Shown in pieces: positions 1-11,502 of a stretch of 64,000 nucleotides of DNA. The stretch's first letter is position 1. The number at the start of each line of letters is the position of its first letter. Under the pieces are notes generated by a model, which had not been told where the DNA came from, made no database searches, and saw only the letters and a list, made by a program, of their open reading frames with translations. The position numbers and the translations under genes are program-made. Source of the DNA: Monosporascus cannonballus (lineage: Eukaryota > Ascomycota > Sordariomycetes > Xylariales); NCBI GenBank assembly GCA_004154925.1, contig QJNS01000263.1, forward strand, positions 41,943-105,942, written 5' to 3'.

Positions 1-234
1 TTCACGACGTTTAACGAGGAGGACGACTTCCCCAGGGACGGCAGCAACCACGACGCGCTGGGCATCATATCCGCCGCGAGCGGGGGCGGCAGCTCCATCG
101 CGGGGCTGGGTTACGGGCTGCCGCTCAGCCGGGCATACGCCGAGTACTTCGGCGGCGGCATCTCGCTGCAGAGCCTGTACGGCTGGGGTACGGATGTGTA
201 CCTGAGGCTGAAAGGCGTAGGCAAAATTCAGTGA
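1..234 (+). CDS. Pyruvate dehydrogenase (or branched-chain ketoacid dehydrogenase) kinase, C-terminal 77 residues
   Basis: The reading frame is open from base 1 to a TGA at 232-234, so this is the last exon of a gene that begins outside the window. The peptide contains a glycine-rich GLGYGL stretch followed by [12 protein letters not shown] and, near the end, YGWGTDVYL. This is the arrangement of the G2 box and C-terminal strand of the GHKL-type ATPase fold in mitochondrial protein kinases. Family members phosphorylate the E1 alpha subunit of pyruvate dehydrogenase or of the branched-chain ketoacid dehydrogenase in the matrix, switching it off. The DW-type C-terminal tail of animal PDKs is absent; the protein stops soon after the last strand, as expected for the shorter fungal forms. 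The fragment does not decide between PDK and BCKDK. Confidence 0.85.
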   Translation, partial: FTTFNEEDDFPRDGSNHDALGIISAASGGGSSIAGLGYGLPLSRAYAEYFGGGISLQSLYGWGTDVYLRLKGVGKIQ

Positions 235-1189
235 TCTCCGCCGGGATTGGGCATCTGTTGTCCAGGGGCGCTAGATTGCAGGCCGCGCGCAGGTATGTAC
301 GGCATAGTATAAATATACTAGGAAGAACACGTCTTCCCTAACATAGTGTGGTATTGAGTATAATAAAGCGAGATGTTTTGCTTTCCTGCTTGACGACCCA
401 GGGGCAGCGGTCGCTGTATAGATATGGCCCTGCTCTACGATAAGGTCCATACGGATGTAATGAAGCTTCCCTGCCGGTAAATCACTTCCGAGTATACATG
501 GATGTGCAAAGCTAGGCGAACACACACAGCACTCTGCCGGTTCTTGCAGGGCTGCGGTGTCGAAAATAGGGGATGCGTATCATGTCCCACCCAACCTACC
601 GCCCGCTGTCGGGTTTCCGGGCGACGAGCCGTTTCGAACCCAGGTTTTGCCATTAAAGCATATCTATGCCCCCCTCTTAGAATACGTTATCATAATCATC
701 TTACTGTTTCTACTTCAGAGGGGAGTGAGCGTAAATAACAGGCATCTGAACCCCGTCCAAGAAGAGAGAGATTGGGGGGGGGGATCAACCCATGTGTCCG
801 TACCATAACCATACCGTGAAATCCACAGATGCCTACCTAGGTAGGTACATGTACGTAGGCAGCACGGGGTATGTTACCGTCGAGGGAAATTCGGAAGGAG
901 AGGGAACGATCTCTCCCCTTTCTGAAGCCCGGCATCACGCTTCTTGGCCCCGTAGGTTTGTTTTGGCAAAGGACTACTAAACTACTTACCCTTCCGAAGA
1001 TTTTGGGGGGGGGTTATCATTCGAAACATTTATGGACGGTTGACACTGCATTAAAAGTCGTCTTCTGATTTTCCTCGATCCCCCGTACTCCTACCGATCT
1101 GTACTAGGCTCCTATTTTCCAAATAAGAGGAGGAATCACTGAGCACCGCGGAATCTCCTCGTATCTGTTCCTAACCGCTGTCGGACGTT

Positions 1190-1252
<63 letters not shown>

Positions 1253-2777
1253 CCCCCCCCCCCTTTTGGGCGCCAGCAAGTTCTATTGAGTTTATTTATT
1301 ACGCCTCAACGCCTTATTACGAGTCCACAGATGAGCCCGGCAGCAAGGATAGTTGGGTGGTATGTCAAGTCCACAACGCAACCCTTTCGACGGGGGATTT
1401 ACGGCTTTTGGGAGTGCGGCGGGGGGACGCTCCAACACTTCAATCTCGACATGTATGCCCCCCGGCTCGGGGTGTGAAACCGCTCCTCTTCTCCCCCTTT
1501 CCCTTTCCCCTCCACGGATCGGATCATTCGTGCTGCTTGCCATACGTTGCATCCACCCCGAGATAGACGCTTCCCCCAGTGGTTCGTTCTGGGTGATTCC
1601 CGGCTGGATAAGATCACCGCCACTGGGTGGTTTGGTTTTGCATGCATTCGAGGCTGATGAGGCTGACCAAGCGACACCGGCTTTGCCCCAACCCCTCCCT
1701 ACTTAGGTACTTAGACCGAGCGATCGAGGCGTCGTCCCTGGCGTGCTCGACTTCTTCACAACCCCGCCGTAGTAGCGTCCGGAGGTGTTTTGGGTGGGTA
1801 GGTAGGTAGGCAGTCGACGGTGCAGGCGAAGCCCAAAATTTCCCAATCCGGCTCTAAAGAGAAGGACCACTGGAATGGCGGAAGCGGAGGCACTGATCAC
1901 CGTGGTTTGTTTGTTCGACGCCCGCTCGTCGTATGGGAGAAGCGTCGTGCCGTGCGTAAAGCGGCGCCGTTCCCGTTCGTCCCGCGCGTGGAAACGGATC
2001 GTGGGACGAGGACGGTCCACCCCCGTCTACTGACGGGGCAGTGCGACAAGCCTTTGACTGTCAAGTGTCTTAATGCTTTGCCGGACTCGGGAGATCGACG
2101 GATCACGGGCATACCGCACCTATTGGAATTTTGACAAAAGATCGGGCGCTCGAACTGTATAGTTTAAGCGTTATACGGTTATACACGCATTCCTACAGCA
2201 CCGATTCCCCTGGTCACGTTGTACTTGCTCTACGTGAAGAATGCCGTCTCTAGCTGAGATAGCCCGACTGCAGAGCGCAAGAAACTACATCGCGGACCCC
2301 CGGACCGCGGGTGGCAACGGCAGACGGTATGGGAGCCACAAGGCCAAGAGACGGGACCAGGTCCGACTTATCTCCGGGTGCTACCAGGCGTCTTACGCGG
2401 TGTCGGCCTCAATATCACTGTCTAGCGGCTTAATCATCCGCAATGTTCATGCAGGGCGAAGTAGATGAACAACAGGTATAACTATTTGATTGTAGATTTA
2501 GCTTGGAAGGACCCGTTGCAACGCCCAAAAACCAGTGTCCCGAGTCCCCCCATCTTTCGCTCTTCAGACCAATTAGGCACAAAGCAATACGCTCCACGGA
2601 TACCTATTATTATGCAAGTGCCTGTATTCAAATCAAAGATTTGCTTCTTTCAATAGCCCTCAATCACATGCCCAAGAGCATATGCCTGCCGCATGCTAGA
2701 TATTGCGTGATTATAGAGGCATAGCGTTGAAACATGACCAATCAGATACGACGCAGGATATGATCAGGTGGCCGGAT
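235..2777. other. Gene-free stretch between PDK-like gene and class V chitin synthase
   Basis: Both neighbours end here (convergent 3' ends). ORFs are short, overlap in several frames and resemble no family I know. The only clear structure is the G/C homopolymer block listed separately, plus shorter G runs near 775 and 1006. Confidence 0.7.
1192..1263. repeat. Homopolymer block: 57 G followed by 15 C
   Basis: G runs without interruption from 1192 to 1248 and C from 1249 to 1263, then TTTTGGG. The C run is complementary to the end of the G run, so the block could fold into a GC hairpin, and the G run could form stacked G-quadruplexes. Such long runs are hard to sequence, so the length is doubtful and the site may be an assembly join. 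Confidence 0.95.
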
Positions 2778-5700
2778 TTACAGCTGACCAGACAGCAACG
2801 CTTCGGTAGCTATACTTCTCGTTAGTATTATGTACCGATCGTCACAAGTCGACCGCGAGAGAGAATGAATACATACCGCTGTTGATGTACGCCCGCTTAG
2901 CATCGAGAGGAACGCCAAACCGCCTTTCTAACTCCTGTTTGATGCCCTTCTTCGTGACAGTCATCAAGTCTGCTGTGCGTAGAATCTCCCGGATCTCTGC
3001 CAACAAGGCGTCATCGCTAGGCAGGCCTGAGAGGTTCGTCATCTCCAGTTCTTGCTGGTTGCCCAAGAACTGCGAGCCGCCAAACTGACTCATGCGATTA
3101 AGCGGCATGTCGCTTGGCGCGAGCGACATGCGGCTCATGGGGCCGTTATTACCAAAGTTATACGGCGGAACGACGCCGACTGTCGATCCCGCCCTCGAAG
3201 GCGTGTAGTAGTCGCCCGCATTCATGCCTGGCTTGGTTGCGTAACTATAGCCGCTAATCTCGGACCGGGCGTCGTCGCGTACCGTCTGCGCTTCCCAAAG
3301 CTCGGCTTGGTACTCCTCCCACTTCTTACGCGGGATTGAGGCGGGGTCAAACTTTCCTTCGTCCGTGACGACGATCTTCTTTCCGCTCTCGCCCGCAATG
3401 ACACGGGTGTTACCCCAGTTGAAGTCATCCATGTGCCAGAACGCATACAGGGGCAAGGCGAACGAGAAGACAGGAACAGCCACCACGTATAGGATCATCC
3501 AGCCGATCATTTCCCACTTGCGCCGCAGGATGAAGATGAGGGCCTGTAGACCGTAGATCACACCCAGCATAACGAAGGCGGTTAATGGAATCACACTGGT
3601 GTTCGTTGCGACGAGCACGATCAGATAGGTGATATAGGCGATTACAACGGGCTGGACGACAGTCGATAGCAGGTCGACAAACACGATAAAGCGCATGCTG
3701 AAACAGCAGAAACCACAAAGCTCTCCCGCGGAAATAAGCTCCATCAGGTTGTGCACGGTTGAGTTGATCCAGCGGCGACGTTGCGACAAGAACACGGCCC
3801 ACGAATCCGGTGCGATCGTCCAGGCGTGAGCGGTGAAGATGTACTTGGTCTTATACTTGCTGTGATGCTTGAGAAGCAGGGTCGTCAGGTAACGGTCCTC
3901 ACCCAAGTGAAGGAGATTCTTCATATGAAGAGTATCAACACGTATTGCCGCATAGGCTTCGACCACTTCGCGGCTGACGAAAAGAGGCTTCCCAGTATCG
4001 GCGGCACGGACGCGGTACATACTGAAGCAACCGGGCAAACAAGTGACACTGCCGAACAAGCTTTCGAACGCCTTGGTAAGGTTGTGCGAGATGTAGTATT
4101 CGTAAACTTGTATCATCGTAATGAACGAGCCCTTTGCATTCGTAAGGGCTGTCTCACCGCAGAGAGCAATCACACGCGTGTCGTGTAAGAAGCTGGCTAC
4201 CATGCGTGTGGCCGAGTCCGCGGCCACAACCGTGTCTGCATCGATCTGCATCATGAACTCATAGAACGTCGGGTTCACGCCGATGATGTTTCGGATTTGA
4301 TGGTACATTTCCAGTTCGAGCGGGCTCATGGGGAGATTGTAATGCACACGGTTGAGGAAACGCATCATGACCATCTGCGAGTCTCGCTTGCCACGGTTGC
4401 CAGGGCGCGAGACTTCGGAAGGCTTGCCAACCTTGACGACGACCAAAAAGGGCACAATGTGGCCCTGAACTTCATACAGGCCGGAATAGACTTTGCCCAT
4501 GTTATGCTGCTTAAGACCCTCGCCAAGCGACTCGAAGCTTAGAGGCTCAGGATCAACGGTTTCAGAGACACCGAGGATATCGAGAACGATGCGCGGTGTT
4601 GGTCTGTCGTTGCCTTGGCCGATGATCATGCCGTCGCAGATAATTACGAGTAGTTTGCGCTTATCATCATATCGCATGCGTGCGGCCGAATCGATCGCAC
4701 GACGGAGAGACTCCTCGTCCTCGGTATAGGCGGGGATCTGACACATAACGAACTTGTCTAAGTTCTCCGGCATGTTCTTGCCCCCGAACTGGAGAGCGGC
4801 CAAGAATTTGAAGCCAATAACCGAGCAAAGAATGGCGGAAACAATTATCACTAGGTAATTGGCAAATTTGCATTGCGGGGAATTTCGCGTGTCTAGGTCA
4901 CCGACATAGAAGAGGTTGTCTAGGCACAGTTGCTGGCGCCGGCGCACGTCTGGGCGGATGGCAAGAGAATCCCAGAGCGCAGTCAAGTCAGTTCCGGATC
5001 TTTGCCGGAAAAGCTCGACGACGAGATTGTCCAAAAAGTCAGTGATGCCTTCACCAGTAGGTGGGTCTTCGCCCTCCGGTACCTCCACGTGACGGCCGCC
5101 GCGCATGTATTTGGTCAAGTCGTAGACACGGTTATTCAATATCGCAATTGAATCTCCTTTCTCAGCAAGAGTACCAACGTATTCGGCCGAGTATCCGATG
5201 TTGCCTTTCTTGTACTGGGATTTGAGTTCCACAATCTTTTCATAGAACCAGTCGGGTCGATAATCACCAGTCCAGTAGCGGAAGTCATGATACTTGGCGT
5301 TTAGGTCCTGACTGTTGATGACATTTGGCGAGCCGGTAATGTTAGCCGATTTATAATCCAATGTCACGGAGGGATGAACCTGGCCGTTGACACCCTGACA
5401 GAGGGCGGATACCTGGACGGGGAATAGCCCAGTGATGTCGAGTCCGCCGTATTGCAAAAGTTGCCGTTCCTGCAAGTAAGGCGGGTAATGATGCGGTACA
5501 TACTCGGTCAGGTCGAAGACTTGGCCTCGGATAGAAACATAAGCCGGGTTCCCATCCTGCCCGTTGAATCCTGTCAGTTCGGCCGGGCTATAGACGTACT
5601 GTTTGGGGCAGATGAGCATGGGGAAAACAACGATGAAGAAGGCGGCGAATAAGCAACTAAACCAGATGATCATGTTGATTGCCAGCTTCTCTCGCCAAGC

Positions 5701-8507
5701 CATGCGCACGTCCTTTCGAGGCATGCCGCACCAACGGATCAGGAAGTCGGGGATGAACCAGGTCAAGAGATAGACCATGAAGACCCAGCGTTTACGGCTC
5801 GGGCTGTCCTTATATTCCTCCACCTCGACGAGCGACTTCTCGTTGCCTCGCTCGGCCATCTGCTCCCGGGTGTCAAGGTTCTTGAACATGTCCCCGCCCC
5901 CGAAGGCCGAAACACCAGCCTCGGAACGGGTATCGGCGTCTCCATCCCCGAAGTAGCCTCCCCGGGGCTTGTCTGTGTACTGCGGAGCGTTGCCGACCGA
6001 CAAGAGTCGCTCCTTCGAGGCCCCAAATGGTACCTCAAGGGGGGAGGGCGTCGGGCCGTCGCCGGCTTCTGAAGGGAACCGCCCTGAAGCAGAGACACCG
6101 TCGGCGAGTTGCGTGATTTCCATCCAGCAGCGCTCGCTGAGGAAAATACCGGTTGATCCGACTCGCGCCTCGTTGCCCGGCCACTGCTTCTCTTGCACAA
6201 CGGCCTCGACCTTCTCTCGCTCACTGCCCACCAAGAGACTCTCGGATTCAGCAAGGCCCAGAAACTCGCCAAAAGGCAGGAAGAGACTGAAATCAGCGGA
6301 TCTCAGCCGCTGGCTTATCTCGGCAATGCCAAACGTTTGCACCTGCGTACGGACGCATTTGCTGTCGAACTGGTTCGCAATTCGTCTGTCATTGGGCTTG
6401 AGACAGAAAACGAAGTACGTATTGGTGTTCGACGCGACAATTGCATTCTTGACATTCTCGAGGGCGGACAGGAACTGGCCGGATGCTCCCTGTTCCGAAG
6501 TGCGACTATTTGTCTTTTTATTGTCGTCTCTCCCCTTGCTCTGTGCAGAGAAGTCACCGGTCTCGCTACCAAAGTCATCGGCGGAATCTTCCCGACGAGG
6601 CACCCGAGTTCTCATGGTGCGCGTCGTCTTCCTTGACACTACGCTAGGCGCCCGCATGGGCTTCGAACTAACGGACGCCTGCATTACCGTCGTCCTCTCT
6701 TGTGGGTGCATGACGGTTTTGAGCGCCTCCTGGCCGAAAAGTCGCGCGACGAACTCGCTCTTGCTGGATTTGATCATGCTCATTAGATCGCCGGAAATGA
6801 CTTCGCCGTTCTCCTCAACAAGGCCCTTGATAGGGTAGTCGACCTCGCCCGCGAAGTGCTTCACAGTGAACGTGGCCGCGGTATTTTCTGATAGGAAGTT
6901 GCTCCCCGGAAGCCTGGCTGTTGCCGACCCAACAGTGAGGGCTGGATTTCTGCCTTCGAACCTCTTCCTCAAGCTCTCTAGAAACTGCATGTCAGTCCTG
7001 TGGCGTCGTGTCTGATCGTCCAAAATGCTAAGCAAGCCATTCCCAGGCTTAAGCAGACCCTTGACGGCATCGGAATTGTCGAAGTAACTAGTGGCAGGAA
7101 CAGATACCTCTTCCGTCTCCAGCATATCCGCCTTTCGGTCAAAGAACGTCTGTAGTGTCAGGTTGTACAGTGACTCAACGGCGGCATTGTTGAGGAGCTG
7201 GTCAAGAGCAGAACCAGTCGAGGATTGTTCCAAGAAGCCCGGGAAATCGATGATGTTAATAGTGTTAGAAATGGCTTCTTCAGCGGCGCAAATCTTCTGG
7301 TTGATAGCCTCGATCACGTAGGCAACTAGCAGGGAGTATAGAGTCCTCGCCAATTCGTCGGCGTTGGCACGTGCCCCCTGGGGATCTAGCATGACTGTTA
7401 CCCTCTCGCGGTGGATCATTTTTGTCTTGTAACCCATCGTAGTCTGGAGATCCTGCGCGCTCACCCCAAGGAAAGCAGCAATAATCCCCAGCACATCCTT
7501 GTTACGCACGGCGGTGACCGTCTGTGCGCCTTCGTGAGAGAAGCCTCCGCTGTCATCTCCGGTGGGAGTGGTATTGGAGGAGGTCTCGAACTCGAGCTGC
7601 CCGATGTGGAGGATACAAGCTAGGATCTGGCAGATCTCGGCGATTTCACTCCTGGCAAATTCGAGCTTTCGGAGCGCCGTCTTGAATAGCTGGAAGCCCT
7701 CGGCATCATTGATTCCAACCTTGAGTTGCGTTGGGTGGCCCAAATACTTCCACCGTTTCTGCCCTGCCGCGTCCCGTGGCGTGTCAATCCCGAGATGCGC
7801 CTTCTCAGCAGCGCTCGTGCCCGCGAGAAGGTAGTAGAGAACGTGGAAGTTACGCTCTCCGGTGGGGATATTTGTTATCCTACTGCGCTCTAAACGGTGG
7901 TCTAGTAGCTTTCCTCCAATTAGGAGGGGATTGGTAGTTGATGCTGTGTCGTATTGGAGCTCATAGAATAGACCAGCCTTAGACGCTGTGGGCGTCGTGG
8001 CGGTCTTGGTTGTGGTAAGCGTGTCGAAGACGTAAGCACCAAGAGAGACTTTGTTCGACAACGGCGTAGAGGATTTATTGAGAAGCGCAGTTAGCAGATG
8101 AGAACGAATGGTGGTCTTCCCCGAGCCGGATTCACCCCTGAAGAATTCATGTTAGTCATCTTACAACAAGCATTGCTTTGAGACCCAATCTCGACGTACA
8201 AAAACAGAATCGCCTGGTTCTCTGAGCGATGCCCCAGTCGAATTAATGCTCGGTCCGCCATGTCCTCGGCGCCAGCCATGGCGCTACCTTCCTTGCCCCC
8301 ATCTAGACCTTTGGTGGACGACGTGTACGTGTTCAGAGAAATGAGAGCGTGCGACGACAACCGGGCGGTAGGTATGGAGACATGGAAACGGCTGGCCAGG
8401 TGTGCCGTCAGGTGTGTATCGGACTGAAGGTGTGCGGGTAACGATGGCAACGAAGGCTGAGTATGAGCTCCGCCGTTCCCGCCCATCGGGGGGAGATTCA
8501 GGGCCAT
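2778..8507 (-). CDS. csmA: Class V chitin synthase with myosin motor-like domain (CsmA/ChsV type)
   Basis: Three exons: 8507-8200, 8137-2877 and 2809-2778. The introns are 8138-8199 and 2810-2876; the second has a TACTAAC branch point. Splicing gives 1866 residues. The ATG at 8507 is the only one before an in-frame stop. An N-terminal myosin-like motor holds an intact P-loop (GESGSGKT, residues 104-111, with intron 1 splitting the codon just before it) and a switch II-like DFPGF. Membrane segments follow near 885-930, then a cytochrome b5-like domain near 950-1010. The chitin synthase 2 domain starts near 1225, with a DAD near 1400, EDRYL near 1516 and QRRRW at about 1555-1559. Further membrane segments follow, and a DEK_C domain ends the protein. 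The enzyme polymerises UDP-GlcNAc into chitin at hyphal tips and septa; the motor domain is known to bind actin and help localise it. It is divergent with the class VI/VII gene at 11503. Confidence 0.96.
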
Positions 8508-11502
8508 CTTGGATTAACAGCCGCGAGAGACTCTTAGCCCCTATCCCACAGGCGAAGGTTTCCCGATATGACTATCAAAACTGAGGTGGCGATCGAGGAA
8601 GAATTGAAGGACTTTGGTATGAAAGGACTATGGGCGAAGCCGAAAAGGGGTGGGCTTCTGCTTCTGCTATGACGGAATTCTCCTATGTTTTCTTCTCTCA
8701 CTTAAGGCGAGCAAATGGATCTACATTTAACGATGTCGGCAACGGTTGGAGCATCCGAGCGAGTGCATGCGTAAGCTGAACAAATTAACGAACGTAGTAA
8801 GAAAAGGGAAAGAGGGAAGCAGAACTATCGAGAAAGCCTCTATTCTCAACGTTGTAGAGGTCCTCAACCTTTTCCAGCCAGATGTTGTAGCAGGTGAAGA
8901 GGGACCTTGACTCTTGCCTGGGCGTTATTTTTGTACGGTTAGCCACAGAAGAGAGGTCTGGAGCGCACTACCTGGGCGACTCTTGACCTCTCGGGTTCGT
9001 GCCAAGGAGGGCCATTTGCCATTTACACAAGCCTGCAAGCTTGTAGGGCGGCGCTGGCAGGGCAATAGTGGCCCCTTAACGCCTGAACGCTAACCCGAAG
9101 ACGATTTACAGTACGACACACACAGTACGCGTTGATGTACGCGTTTCGACTTCGGTACATGTCGGTATTTTGATCATATTAGGTACCAAGTACATATCGC
9201 GAGTTTCGATTCTTCGTAATACCTAGTAATGTCAAGACTTCTACCTACACAGCATTTCTCAGCACTGATCGTCGGAGTCCCGGATTGTTGTCCCACGTAT
9301 TGACAAGTAGTAGACACCAGTTGAAGCAACTTCTTCTTTATCGTATCGTTAGGATCGGAATTCTCTGGGACGGGAAACGGATTCCTTCATATACTTGTGG
9401 GTGACTCTGGCGATGTTATTGTACTGAAATACATGTAGTACCGTCGGTGGGGGAGCACCAACCTGCACTAAAGCATTAAGCCCCTTAAACAACCCACATG
9501 CGCAACTGTACGAAGGAAGAAAGTGCGAAAATGACAGTGACTACCAGTACTCAGCATCTCATAGAACACATCTGACTCTGATCCAGCTGACCGAGCACTC
9601 GGAATGTCTATCTCAGTCTGTGTGCACTATTTGATTTGTTTCTAAAGCAATTCCCCGTCCTGGATTCTGCAAAACAGTCATGGACGACATGGGCCCCATG
9701 GCTGCTCACCCGACAGTTGCTTCCGATCTGTTGTTTTCGGGTTGGCTGGGGTCGACGCCTGTCTTACGAATCATGGTGGAGCGCGGCACTCTTCAAAGAG
9801 CGATCTATAAATAGTTGTCACATGGGACAACCCGACGGGTGCATTCCGTCGCCTTGTGAAGTGGTTACTTGGGTACCGAAGAAGCAAATGCTCCATATAC
9901 TAAACCTTATTATGAAATGCATTTAAGTAGGGCATACTGGACCGAGATCTGATTTCTTGTTAAAAAGCATCCTGTTGCAGCAAGAAAATTTGCTGGGGGT
10001 GTGGGGTTCGGAGGACGGGCTGCTTTTTGCCGCTGTTTTCTTTCTCGTATTGATGGCTAGGTGTGTAAGATCTGCAGCCAACGCGTCCGTAATTGTGGCA
10101 GTGAAGAAAGGAAGAAAAGTGGCACGATGGAGTTCGAGAACTTTCACTATCCCATTTCGGTTTCCATAAGGGGGACTTTGGGTCCAGCCACCCCTTACTA
10201 CCTACTCCACAACTAAGCCCATCCTGTCCACTAACTACCAATACCTAGGTAGGTAAAGGAACACTCTCGTTACCTTTTCTTCATCTTCTAATAATATCCC
10301 GTTTCGCCTCTTCGTATTCCCTTCGACACTCAACGACGCTGCACATATTATTAGGGTATTATTGTACGGAGCACGTAACGGGTGTCCTCTTGTAAACACC
10401 GTGCAGGTGGCAGGTTAAAGGGCAGCCCGTTCAAGTCAGTTGACATCGTGCCCATCAATGGATCAGCGGTTGATCCTCCAGGCCGATATGCCTGTACCTA
10501 AAACCATGGCAGATCTCCGATCAGGTCATCCGGGGCTGCCAGGTATCGCGCAAGCTGTGTATCAGAAGAAAATCAATCGTGTAGTCGTGTAGGTAGGTAG
10601 CTCTACACCAGCCTCTCGGAATAGGTAAAACCCAAATGGACTGAAAAGAATCATACAATGCATTACCTCCCACACGAGTTGCGCCGTCCCAGCAGTGACA
10701 GCCAGTCGATTGCGGCAGTCCTGGTTGCTCTCCCTTCCGAAGGAGCACAAGAACTTCAAGTCGCCGGGATTGCACTTTATTCGATCATGGCCTAGGAGCG
10801 CCTTAATACCGTGGCTCATGCAAGTGACACTTTTGGGAATAGCGTGGAAAAGGTTTGCGGAGACTTGGAGCTAATGCTCGCCCGTATTCAGGACTTGCTG
10901 CCGTCGGGTGCGGCCAACACCCAGGGCTGCCAGGTCCCCCGACAACACGACAGTGCGAGTTACATTGGTGATCACTTTTGCGTTTTCATCATAGGGGGAA
11001 CGTCAAGAAGTTCCTCCTCTTCCCTCTTTTCAGCTATATCCGCTATCCACCTGGAACAGCTTCTGTGTACCCTTGAAGAGACCGTTGCCGTCTCTTCATT
11101 CCTACTCCCCATATTCTTCTAATCAACCGTCTCATTCGCTCTGGCGGCGTAATATACCTACTATCGCTTATGATAACCCTTCTTATCCGTTGGTGATTCG
11201 CATTTGTTCATAATACCTAACGAGGTGCCCACCGAAACCGCCCGACCCCGAGACTCCTATTGAGCCTCTATCGTACGGCTGGCCAGACAGACATTCGTTC
11301 AAACTGCTGCGCTCACCACCGTTAATCACCTCTAAGACTATCCTCTGTCTTGGCTTCTTGTCGAGTACCTAGATTGTTGGATTAGGCTAGCAAAAGTTGT
11401 TGCCTCTTAACGTCTGAAACGTCTCTAATCCCATCCGGATTCTGAATTCTGACGCATCGTGGCTGTCCCTTGGGGCATCACGATCCAGTCCGCTGCCTAG
11501 AC
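8508..11502. promoter_or_regulatory. Shared divergent promoter region of the two chitin synthase genes
   Basis: The 3-kb space separates the start codons of two chitin synthases transcribed away from each other, so it must hold both promoters and 5' leaders. It contains no convincing coding region. Pyrimidine-rich stretches typical of fungal promoters occur before the plus-strand gene (around 11010-11060). Short ORFs on both strands (for example 9636-9926) are unlike known proteins and may be upstream ORFs. Head-to-head arrangement of these two classes is a known conserved feature of filamentous ascomycetes. Confidence 0.7.
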
